DNA of 47,379 nt from Bordetella parapertussis (GTDB lineage: Bacteria; Pseudomonadota; Gammaproteobacteria; Burkholderiales; SG8-41). The notes beneath the pieces are model-generated. The model saw nothing but the letters and a program-made list of their open reading frames with translations. It did no database searches and had not been told where the DNA came from. The stretch covers positions 1 through 47,379 of the forward strand of contig CAMDLH010000025.1 in NCBI GenBank assembly GCA_945901405.1, given 5' to 3'. The position numbers and the translations under genes are program-made. Shown here in pieces: positions 7,394 through 14,898 of the stretch (position 1 is its first letter; each line of letters begins with the position of its first letter).

Positions 7394-8590
7394 ATGGATT
7401 TTTCATTGAATGCAGAGCAACGCGAATGGCAACTGAAGGCACGCAAATTCGCGACAGAAGAAATTCGCCCGCGCTCGCTGGCGCGCGACGCGATAGCGGT
7501 GCCGCAAGACACCTTCGATTGGGACCTCATCGTCAAAGGCTCAAAGCTCGGGTTTCGCACTGCGGCCGCGCCCAAATCGTTCGGCGGCCACGGCATCGAT
7601 CTGGTCACGCAAGCACTGGTGATGACCGAGCTTGCCAAGGGCGACAGCGCAATCTCCAAGGCATTCAGCCAGAACTGGAAATGGAGCCAGTTGATCGCCG
7701 CGGTGTGCAACGACGATCAGAAGGCGCGTTTTTTGAAACCATTTATCGCGGAAGATACGTACCTGCTGGGGTCGGGTTCCACCGAACCCAACTCCGGCTC
7801 CGACAACCGCTTGCCGCCGGGCGACACTCAATCCGGCGTGCGGCTGCGCGGCGAGCGCCAGGGTGACGACTGGATACTCAACGGCGAAAAAGTGTTTATC
7901 GCCAACGGCAACATCGCGAAGCTGTTTTTCGTGCGCGTGCGCACGGATTCAAAAGTGGACGCGCGCCAGGGCACGACGCTGTTTCTGGTGCCGGTGGATA
8001 CGCCGGGGTTTCGCTTTGGTAAAGTGTTCAACAAACGCGGCTGGCGCTTCTATCAAAACGCCGAACTCATATTCGAGAACGCACGCGTGCCGCACGCCAA
8101 CGTCGTCGGCGAAGTGAACTCCGGCTCGCGCGTGCGCGGCGGCGATCCGTCCGAATTCGGCGATCTTGAACTCGCGGCGAACGCACTCGGCGTGTGTGAT
8201 GCGGCGTACGAATTCGCCATGCAGCGCGCACGCACGCATCGCGAGAACGGCAGGCCCCTGTCCGAGCAGCAGATCGTGCAGTTGCAACTGTCGGAAATGA
8301 ACATGCTCACCGAAGCGCTTCGCTCGTTCGTGCTGCGCACCGCGTGGGAGCGCGACCGCGCGGTGGCGCGCGACCCGGCGGCGAAGGATTTCGGCCCGGC
8401 GCTGTTCGTGACCAATTTTTCAAAGATGGTCATCCAGCGCGTCACCGAACTCAACATGGATTTACACGGCGCAGCCGGCCTGGAGATGGATGCCTACGCC
8501 GAAAAACTCGTGCGCGACGCACACATCTGGACGCATCTGGCGGGTGATTCGGTGACGCGGATGAAGGCTATTCGGCATTTCATACATTGA
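7394..8590 (+). CDS. Acyl-CoA dehydrogenase family protein
   Basis: A 398-residue acyl-CoA dehydrogenase-type FAD enzyme starting at ATG 7394 after AAGGCCAGG. N-terminal MDFSLNAEQREWQLKARKFA; flavin/substrate middle domain GSGSTEPNSGSDNRLPPGD and DDWILNGEKVFIANG; C-terminal helical domain LAANALGVCDAAYEFAMQRA and ELNMDLHGAAGLEMDAYAEK. The residues at the YEGT position are LAGDS, so the usual base is absent there too. It lies 11 bp after the first dehydrogenase. Two adjacent, unlike dehydrogenases could form a mixed complex, as known for actinobacterial FadE pairs, but that is inference. Substrate unknown. Confidence 0.9.
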   Translation: MDFSLNAEQREWQLKARKFATEEIRPRSLARDAIAVPQDTFDWDLIVKGSKLGFRTAAAPKSFGGHGIDLVTQALVMTELAKGDSAISKAFSQNWKWSQLIAAVCNDDQKARFLKPFIAEDTYLLGSGSTEPNSGSDNRLPPGDTQSGVRLRGERQGDDWILNGEKVFIANGNIAKLFFVRVRTDSKVDARQGTTLFLVPVDTPGFRFGKVFNKRGWRFYQNAELIFENARVPHANVVGEVNSGSRVRGGDPSEFGDLELAANALGVCDAAYEFAMQRARTHRENGRPLSEQQIVQLQLSEMNMLTEALRSFVLRTAWERDRAVARDPAAKDFGPALFVTNFSKMVIQRVTELNMDLHGAAGLEMDAYAEKLVRDAHIWTHLAGDSVTRMKAIRHFIH

Positions 8591-9086
8591 GAGCGAGGAG
8601 CTTCTTGTTGACTGCGGATGGATGAATTATCTTTTTAAAATCAATAATTTATGAATTTTCCATCTTGGCGTTAACAAGCGACGCATTAGATCGCTCGGGA
8701 TGGTTGCGCTGGGAGTCGAAATTTAACTGGAGACGCTGCGTCTGAATCTGTATTACGCGGATTAACGGAGGCGCGAACCGGTGGTTTCAGCCCCCCCGCG
8801 GAAATAGCCGCTGCTCCTGCAAAACCGACATTGATCACGCACGCAATTCAAATCAAGGGCCTGGGAATTTTTAGGCGTTTGTAATTTCTGGGGCCTACGG
8901 CATTTATTGGCTCAAGTTTGGCAAGTGCCAGCCGTTAACCGCCATACATCGTTCACGTATCTCGAACGACTCCAACAGACTTTCAGGCGCTATTGTAGCT
9001 TGCATGAAAATTACGGAACACTCCATCCTAGGCACTGAATACCCCAGATGCTGATACCGGGAATTCCAGAAAGCGAAGCGTAGCGC
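8591..9086. other. Intergenic stretch with no convincing gene
   Basis: About 500 bp between the dehydrogenase and the diguanylate cyclase. It is less GC-rich than its surroundings at its left end, holds one copy of the AT-rich motif (8629-8652) and a C7 run near 8800. Its last 39 bp (from ATG 9048) look like the original 5' end of the cyclase gene, interrupted by TAG 9081. I see no tRNA, no strong terminator and no coding region with family resemblance. Confidence 0.6.
8629..8652 (-). repeat. AT-rich dispersed motif, copy 2
   Basis: On the minus strand it reads ATAAATTATTGATTTTAAAA and then AGAT, related to the motif at 29468 and 25075. It lies just downstream of the dehydrogenase operon, in non-coding DNA. 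Confidence 0.5.
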
Positions 9087-10163
9087 GTGGCAGCGTTGCG
9101 CTCGACGAATCTTCTTTTTAGCCCCGCGGAAGAGCGCTTTGATCGTATTACCCGCCTTGCTTCACGCCTGCTCGGCATGCCTACAGCGGTTGTGAGTCTG
9201 GTCGCCGACAAATGCCAGTGGTTCAAGTCGGCGCACGGCATCGATGCAACTGAAACATCGCGGGAAATATCCTTCTGTGGTCACGCGATCTTGGGTGACG
9301 AAACCCTTGTCGTCGAGAATGCGGCTTGCGACCCACGCTTCTCGGACAATCCCCTGGTAACTAGCGAGCCGCATATTCGTTTTTACGCGGGTCATCCGCT
9401 GCACACCGCGGATGGCAGCCGCGCGGGCACCTTGTGCGTTATTGACCGTCACCCCCGGAAGTTCACGCCTGAACAACTCGATGTTTTGCGCGATTTGGCA
9501 TCGCTAGTTGAAACGGAAGTGCAGCGCGGGCAACTGAGCGCGACTCAATGCGAACTCATCCGGGAAAGAGATGAACTGAAACGCAGGACCATGATAGATG
9601 GACTCACGCGTTTGTGGAACCGTGCAGCCATCATGGAGCTTCTCAGCAAGGAACTGGCGCGCGTGAAACGCGGCACCCCGATGTGCGTAGCGATGATTGA
9701 TGTCAACCATTTCAAGATTGTCAATGACACCTATGGCCATCAGGTGGGCGACGCCGTACTGGTTGAACTTGCTGCGCGCATCCGCCGGGGGGGGGGGCGC
9801 GAGTACGATGTCGTAGGTCGTTATGGCGGGGAAGAGTTTATTGCGGTGTTGAATGGCTGCGACCTGGATACTGCTAAAATGATTTGTGAACGAATTCGCA
9901 GTTTTGTGGCTAGCGAGCCCATAGCAACATCCGCCGGCCCTATAACGGTAACAATCAGCATTGGACTTGCAGCTTGTGATGCCGGGCATGACCTTGAACG
10001 CATAATAGGCGCCGCTGACGCGGCGTTGTACTGTGCCAAGGCCAATAATCGCAACTGCATCAAAGTTACCGATGCCCGGGCGCAACACTTCGCAGTAGAA
10101 AAATCGTTTATGGTCGAGACTCGGACTGCTAACTGGCAAAACTGGGTGGGCAAACTCCGATAG
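9087..10163 (+). CDS. GAF-GGDEF diguanylate cyclase, 5' end interrupted
   Basis: A cytosolic diguanylate cyclase making c-di-GMP from GTP. A GAF sensor domain covers about residues 12-145 (EERFDRITRLASRLLGMP, FCGHAILGDETLVV, GHPLHTADGSRAGTLCVID). A short coiled helix leads to the GGDEF domain (about 165-325), with DGLTRLWNRAA, active-site GGEEF at 247-251 and an inhibitory RxxD site (REYD, 238-241) five residues before it. It is thus predicted active and product-inhibited. The 358-residue form starts at GTG 9087 without a clear RBS. Upstream, in the same frame, ATG 9048 encodes MLIPGIPESEA, then TAG, then RVAALRS, which is what related proteins have uninterrupted. An 11-G run lies before the RxxD site. 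Confidence 0.85.
   Translation: MAALRSTNLLFSPAEERFDRITRLASRLLGMPTAVVSLVADKCQWFKSAHGIDATETSREISFCGHAILGDETLVVENAACDPRFSDNPLVTSEPHIRFYAGHPLHTADGSRAGTLCVIDRHPRKFTPEQLDVLRDLASLVETEVQRGQLSATQCELIRERDELKRRTMIDGLTRLWNRAAIMELLSKELARVKRGTPMCVAMIDVNHFKIVNDTYGHQVGDAVLVELAARIRRGGGREYDVVGRYGGEEFIAVLNGCDLDTAKMICERIRSFVASEPIATSAGPITVTISIGLAACDAGHDLERIIGAADAALYCAKANNRNCIKVTDARAQHFAVEKSFMVETRTANWQNWVGKLR
9787..9797 (+). repeat. 11-G homopolymer inside the GGDEF domain
   Basis: An uninterrupted run of eleven G encodes most of RRGGG just before REYD. The frame is currently intact. Loss or gain of one G would remove the catalytic GGEEF motif. Confidence 0.9.
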
Positions 10164-10638
10164 TTCCTTCGGCAGTTTATCTACGCCTTAGCTGTTTGCA
10201 GTGGGTAATTGCAATTGGCAGTACAAAGATATAACTTCACGCGCTACTTGATTTGCTTTAGCCGGCCATGCCGCCGCGGTACGCTGTACCGCCGATCAAC
10301 GCCATGCTCTTTTACATTTTTTCCGCTGTACTACTCGCCCGGCCATGGCCAACACCAAGCGTCAACCGCGCCGGCGCGGTGAGTTGATGTTTAGCCGGCA
10401 TTGCGTCCGCAGTTCGCCCGGGAGTTGAACGGCTGCTACGGCAGGAGTTCGACGGGCAGGATTGGGTCGTAACTTGCCTATCACGGTTTCGATCACTCCT
10501 CACTCTAGCTATCAGATCGAGTCGCGATTATTGCAATTGGACCGCAAACTCCACAAGGCGCCTTGTCGTTGATTGCCGCGGTTCGACATACCTGCGCCGC
10601 AGTGGAAATATGCGCATAGCGCATCACACTGCGCACAT
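10164..10638. other. Intergenic stretch with no convincing gene
   Basis: 475 bp between the cyclase and the end of a convergent receptor gene. It contains only short open frames with no family resemblance, and a few imperfect inverted repeats (for example GCCGCGGTACGCTGTACCGC near 10270). No RNA gene or terminator with a T-run was recognised. Confidence 0.5.
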
Positions 10639-11631
10639 TCAATCCGCTCTGATATTCGCCCCCGCCAGCACCCGCCGCCAGCGCTCGACCTCGGAGCGCA
10701 TCCACGTGCCAAGCTCCTCGGGCGTCGATCCAATGGCTTCCGCGCCTTGCGCCGCGAGGCTTTGCCGCACCTCGGGGATTTTCAACGCCGCACGAAAATC
10801 ATCCGCGAGTTTGCTCACGATGGGCTGCGGCGTTTTGGCCGGCGCGAAGACGCCGAACCAGCCGCTGGCGTCGAAGCCTGCATAACCTGATTCCGCGATG
10901 GTGGGCGTGCCTTCCAGCACGGCGGAGCGTTTGCCGCTGGTGACCGCGAGCGCGCGCAGGCGGTTGGCTTTGATCTGCGGCAGCGCGGCGATGAGATTGG
11001 TGATCGACGTTTCGATTTCGCCCGCGACGAGTGCGGTGACTGCCGGGCCTGCGCCCTTGTAGGGGATGTGCAGGATGTTCACCCCCGCGGCCTGTTTGAA
11101 CATTTCCATCGCGAGGTGGCCGGTGCCGCCGTTGCCGCTGGATGAATAGTTGAGCGCGCCGGGGCGCGCCTTGGCCAGCGCGGCAAATTCCTTCACGCTT
11201 TTTACGGGCAGCGACGGATGCACCAGCAGCACGTTGGCGGCGGTGCCGAGCAGGGTGACAGCTTCAAAACTGCGCACTGGATCGAACGGCAGTTTTTTGT
11301 AGAGCGAGGCGTTTACCGCATGCGTGCCGGTGGTGATCAGCAGCGTATAGCCGTCGGGCTGCGCGCGCGCGGCCAATTCGGTGCCGATGACGGTGCCGCC
11401 GCCGGCGCGGTTGTCGATGACGAGTGCATGCCCCCAGCGTTCAAGCAGCCTGACAGCGACCTGGCGCGCGATGATGTCGGTGCCGCCGCCGGGTGGATAG
11501 GGAACGATGGCACGCACAGAGGCATTGGGGAACCCTGCGGCGGTTTCCGCCGCGTGTGCGCTGCCATGGGGAAGGACGCTCGCGAGCAGAAGCGCAATTG
11601 AAACACCAGTCGCAAAATTGCAGTTACGCAT
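10639..11631 (-). CDS. Tripartite tricarboxylate transporter substrate-binding protein (TctC/Bug)
   Basis: TctC/Bug receptor, 330 residues from ATG 11631. The frame is open 24 codons further upstream, but that part overlaps the PrpD gene; ATG 11631 gives a clean signal peptide (MRNCNFATGVSIALLLASVL, cleavage near AHAAE) and an 8-bp overlap with the stop of the PrpD gene. Motifs: VRAIVPYPPGGGTDIIAR, VIDNRAGGGTVIGTE, PDGYTLLITTGTH, IPYKGAGPAVTALVAGE, GTPTIAESGYAGF. It is translationally coupled to the MmgE/PrpD gene, so the receptor probably serves that enzyme's substrate. Confidence 0.93.
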   Translation of the reverse strand: MRNCNFATGVSIALLLASVLPHGSAHAAETAAGFPNASVRAIVPYPPGGGTDIIARQVAVRLLERWGHALVIDNRAGGGTVIGTELAARAQPDGYTLLITTGTHAVNASLYKKLPFDPVRSFEAVTLLGTAANVLLVHPSLPVKSVKEFAALAKARPGALNYSSSGNGGTGHLAMEMFKQAAGVNILHIPYKGAGPAVTALVAGEIETSITNLIAALPQIKANRLRALAVTSGKRSAVLEGTPTIAESGYAGFDASGWFGVFAPAKTPQPIVSKLADDFRAALKIPEVRQSLAAQGAEAIGSTPEELGTWMRSEVERWRRVLAGANIRAD

Positions 11632-12982
11632 GGCTGGTCGCAGTACACACTGCTGCCACCAACGGCCGCACGCTGTGTGAAGATTCGATTGCGGCGACGA
11701 CATCGATCAGCGCTTGCGCGGCTGCGCGCGTGACGCCGACTTCCTCGCACAGTTGCAACGTCATCGTGGTGGCGGCAGCCCAGGTGACGCGGTAATTGGA
11801 GTCGCCCGCCTGTTCGATCCATTCGAGTTTGCGGCCATCGGCGAGTCGCACCGTGATGTGCGGCTCGTAGAGTTTGCGTTCGGCGTCGGTGATGATGCGG
11901 ATTTTTTGCACCAGTGCATTCACGGTGCCGTCGTCGAAGCTGCGCAAGCCATCGAAGCTGGCGGTACCGGTGGTCCACGCGAGTGCCGCGCAAAAGGGTG
12001 CGCTCATCACGGTCTGCGCGGCGCTGGTGAATGGGCCGGTGAAACGCACGCCGATGAAATCGGCCTCATACGGGTTCATGCGTATATCCATGGCGTGCAC
12101 TTGCGCGCCGGCGGCTTGTCCGCGCAAGGCACCCAGCCCGCGAATGATGCCGCGCAGAAACTGGCAGGCGGGATATTGCTTGTAAGTCACCGAGGTGAAT
12201 TCAAATTGTTCGCCCAGCTTGTCGATCAAGCGGCGGCCGTAATCGACATTCTTCTTGCCAAACGCACGATAAAAGCCCGCGCCGCCGTGCAAGGCGTTGG
12301 GCGTGGATTGAATGCCACACGCGGCAAGGTCGGCGACATAGACGCCGTTGCGCGCGGCGAACCCCGCCTGAAACGGTGATTCCTCGGTGCCCAGATCGAC
12401 ATACTCGCGCAGGCCGCCGGCGAAATTCGCGGCAAGGCCGATCGCGTTGCGCATCGCCGCGCCATCAAAGCCGCGTATGCGCCCGGTGGCGACCGCCGAA
12501 CCGAAGACGCCATACGAAGGCGTGGTTCTGAAGCCGCGCAGACTTAAATCCGCAGAGTGATCGCGCCCAATACGCAGCGCCGATTCGTAACCTGCGACCA
12601 GACCCGACAGCAGCGTTGCGCCATTCGCGTTCTCGTTTTCCGCGGCCGCAAGGGCAGCGGGAATCACCACGCCGCCGATGTGGCCGCACGGGTGTGAATC
12701 CCCCTGCACTCGGCCCGAGAGTAACACCGCATTGGCGAAGGCCGCGCTGCCGTGCGACACCCGCGCGCCGTCGATCAGGCGCGTGGTGCTGCCCAATTCG
12801 TTTTGCCGCAATGTCGCGTCGAGGGCGAGTTTTGCAGGACGCGCACGGCGGGTGCCGATACCGACCGCGAGGCCGTAAAGCAGGCATGCCTTTGCATTCT
12901 CGAACACCGGGGTGGCGAGCGTGCCGGCGTCGAATGACGCCAGGAATTTTGCAAACGTTGTGATGTCGTCAGCGCCGCTCAC
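11624..12982 (-). CDS. MmgE/PrpD family protein, atypical active-site region
   Basis: A 452-residue MmgE/PrpD-family protein. The start chosen is GTG 12982, preceded by AAGGCAAGG; a TTG at 13024 would add 14 residues with no RBS. Family marks: FENAKACLLYGLAVGIG, LVAGYESALRIGRDHS, AIGLAANFAGGLREYVDLGT, YKQYPACQFLRGIIRGL. At the position of the usual DFDDTH motif it reads SGRVQGDSHPCGHIGG, so the carboxylate-binding site differs from the other three PrpD proteins in the window and a different reaction is likely. It forms a two-gene unit with the receptor and is divergent from the hyuB operon. Confidence 0.9.
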   Translation of the reverse strand: MSGADDITTFAKFLASFDAGTLATPVFENAKACLLYGLAVGIGTRRARPAKLALDATLRQNELGSTTRLIDGARVSHGSAAFANAVLLSGRVQGDSHPCGHIGGVVIPAALAAAENENANGATLLSGLVAGYESALRIGRDHSADLSLRGFRTTPSYGVFGSAVATGRIRGFDGAAMRNAIGLAANFAGGLREYVDLGTEESPFQAGFAARNGVYVADLAACGIQSTPNALHGGAGFYRAFGKKNVDYGRRLIDKLGEQFEFTSVTYKQYPACQFLRGIIRGLGALRGQAAGAQVHAMDIRMNPYEADFIGVRFTGPFTSAAQTVMSAPFCAALAWTTGTASFDGLRSFDDGTVNALVQKIRIITDAERKLYEPHITVRLADGRKLEWIEQAGDSNYRVTWAAATTMTLQLCEEVGVTRAAAQALIDVVAAIESSHSVRPLVAAVCTATSHA

Positions 12983-13169
12983 TTGCCTTGCCTTTTGTGT
13001 TGTGACTGCATTATGGAATACCAATCTGCATAGAGAAGATCATGTGGTAGTCTAATCGAAGCGTGGCAGACATTTTACTCTGGGTGTTTGAGCTACTTGT
13101 GTTTGCCATTGGGTGATTTTTTCTTTCCTCTTCAGAGCATGAGTAACTGCATGTCTCGACACTCTTGTC

Positions 13170-13195
13170 CCCTCGCCCCGCAAGCGGGGCGAGGG
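13170..13195. repeat. 12-bp perfect palindrome (REP-like)
   Basis: CCCTCGCCCCGC, AA, GCGGGGCGAGGG: perfect arms with almost no loop, in the gap between the divergent PrpD and hyuB genes. It resembles interspersed palindromic elements seen between genes in many betaproteobacteria. It is not followed by a T-run. Confidence 0.75.
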
Positions 13196-13254
13196 AGTTT
13201 CATTGAAATATCCTCCCTCGCATTTCCTTGCATCCCATAGTCAAAGAATAAAAC

Positions 13255-14898
13255 ATGAATCCCAAAGTCAAGCGCAGCGCACGTACGCGCAGCCGCACGA
13301 TAGACCCGGTATCTCTCGAAATCCTCTGGAGCCGCCTGATCGCGATTTCCGAGGAGCAGGCGGCGATGGTTCTGCGCACTGCCTTCTCGAGCATCGTGCG
13401 CGAGTCGTATGATTTCACCTGCGTGCTGTTGACGCCCTCGGGTGATTTGCTGGCGCAGCCGTTTCAGTCGCTGCCGGGTTTTACGCGCTGCGCTTCCACG
13501 GTGATGAAGCACTTTCTGTCGCGTTGGCCCGACTGGCATCCGGACGATGTGGCGATGACGAACGACCCGTGGCTGGCGGCGGGGCACTTGAACGACGTGG
13601 CGATCGCGGTGCCGGTGTTTCATCGTGGCAAGATCGTCGCGTTTTCGGCCAACATCGCGCATCAGGCGGATATCGGTGGGCGGGGCTACTCGGCCGATGG
13701 CGCGAGTATTTTTGAAGAAGGGCTGGCGTTGCCGCCGATGAAGCTCTACAAGGCGGGCAAAGTGGTGCCGGAGGTGCTGCAAATTCTCGCCGAGAATGTG
13801 CGCGTGCCCGATCAGGTGTTGGGCGACATTCACGCACAGGTGGGTGCCGCGCGCCTGGGTGCGCGGCGCGTGAGCGAGCTTCTTGACGAAGCGGGGCTGG
13901 AGAATCTCGATGACATTGCGGTGGAGGTGTTGTCGCGCTCCGAGTCGGCGATGCGCTCCGCGCTGCGGCGTGTGAAGGACGGTGTTTATACGAACGTCGG
14001 CATCATGGATGGTTTTGATGAGCCGCTGACCATCGCCCTGAAACTCACCATCAAGGGCGATCAACTCGAATTCGATTTCACCGGCACTTCGTTGCAGATC
14101 AACAAGGGCATTAACAGTTGCTACAACTACACCTACGGCTATGCGGCGTTCGCCGCGAAGGCGGTGCTGGAGCCGTTGATCCCGAATAACGAAGGCGCGT
14201 ACCGGCCGATCACGCTGAAAGTGCCGGAAGGCACGCTGCTCAACTCGACGCGCCCCGCGCCGGGCAATAGCCGCGGACGTGTTGGGCACATGATCGTGCC
14301 AGTGGTGTTTGGCGCGCTGGCGAAGGCGCTGCCGGATGTGGTGCCCGCTGAATCGGGCAGCCCCGCGCCGCGGGTGAATTTTTTCGGCGAGCGTGAAGAT
14401 GGCAGTGCTTTCCAGTGCATGCTGATTACCAGCGGCGGCCTGGGCGCATCGCGCGAGCGTGACGGCCTTGCGGGTAAATCGTTTCCAACGAATACCAAGA
14501 TGGCCTCGCTGGAGGTGATGGAAAGCCAGGCGCCGCTGCGTTTTCTCAAGCGTGAATTGGTGTGCGATTCGGGCGGCGCGGGCCGGCATCGCGGCGGCAT
14601 GGCGCAGGAGATAGTCGCCAAGGTGCTCGGGCGCAAGAGCGTGTATGTATCGACGAGTTCCGAGCGTATCAAGAACCCGCCGCGGGGCTATCGCGGAGGG
14701 CTGCACGGCATGGGCGCGATGTTGAGCCGCAATCGCGGCGAGTATCTCGCGCCCAAGGGCCGCACGCTGCTCAAAGCAGGCGACATTGTGACGGTGCGCA
14801 CACCCGGCGGTGGTGGATTTGGCGCACCGAAAGAACGCAACAAAGCCGCGATTGCCCATGATTTGCAGCAGGGCTACGTGAGCAAGGCGCGCAAATGA
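13255..14898 (+). CDS. hyuB: Hydantoinase B / oxoprolinase family protein
   Basis: A 547-residue HyuB-type subunit. With HyuA it forms ATP-dependent enzymes of the N-methylhydantoinase / 5-oxoprolinase / acetophenone carboxylase class. Family marks: DPVSLEILWSRLIAISEEQA near the N-terminus, RTAFSSIVRESYDFTCVL, NDPWLAAGHLNDVAI, HQADIGGRG, RPAPGNSRGRVGHMIVP, and the C-terminal glycine-rich VRTPGGGGFGAP. The length is normal. Start at ATG 13255 gives a short basic leader before the domain; the RBS is weak. Its stop overlaps the hyuA start (ATGA). It heads an eight-gene run to 23763. Substrate not predictable: hydantoin, oxoproline, acetophenone and acetone are all known for the family. Confidence 0.93.
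   Translation: MNPKVKRSARTRSRTIDPVSLEILWSRLIAISEEQAAMVLRTAFSSIVRESYDFTCVLLTPSGDLLAQPFQSLPGFTRCASTVMKHFLSRWPDWHPDDVAMTNDPWLAAGHLNDVAIAVPVFHRGKIVAFSANIAHQADIGGRGYSADGASIFEEGLALPPMKLYKAGKVVPEVLQILAENVRVPDQVLGDIHAQVGAARLGARRVSELLDEAGLENLDDIAVEVLSRSESAMRSALRRVKDGVYTNVGIMDGFDEPLTIALKLTIKGDQLEFDFTGTSLQINKGINSCYNYTYGYAAFAAKAVLEPLIPNNEGAYRPITLKVPEGTLLNSTRPAPGNSRGRVGHMIVPVVFGALAKALPDVVPAESGSPAPRVNFFGEREDGSAFQCMLITSGGLGASRERDGLAGKSFPTNTKMASLEVMESQAPLRFLKRELVCDSGGAGRHRGGMAQEIVAKVLGRKSVYVSTSSERIKNPPRGYRGGLHGMGAMLSRNRGEYLAPKGRTLLKAGDIVTVRTPGGGGFGAPKERNKAAIAHDLQQGYVSKARK

Noticed and set aside
10312..10503. 63-codon minus-strand frame in the gap after the cyclase
   Set aside because: Polar low-complexity text with no RBS and no family resemblance.
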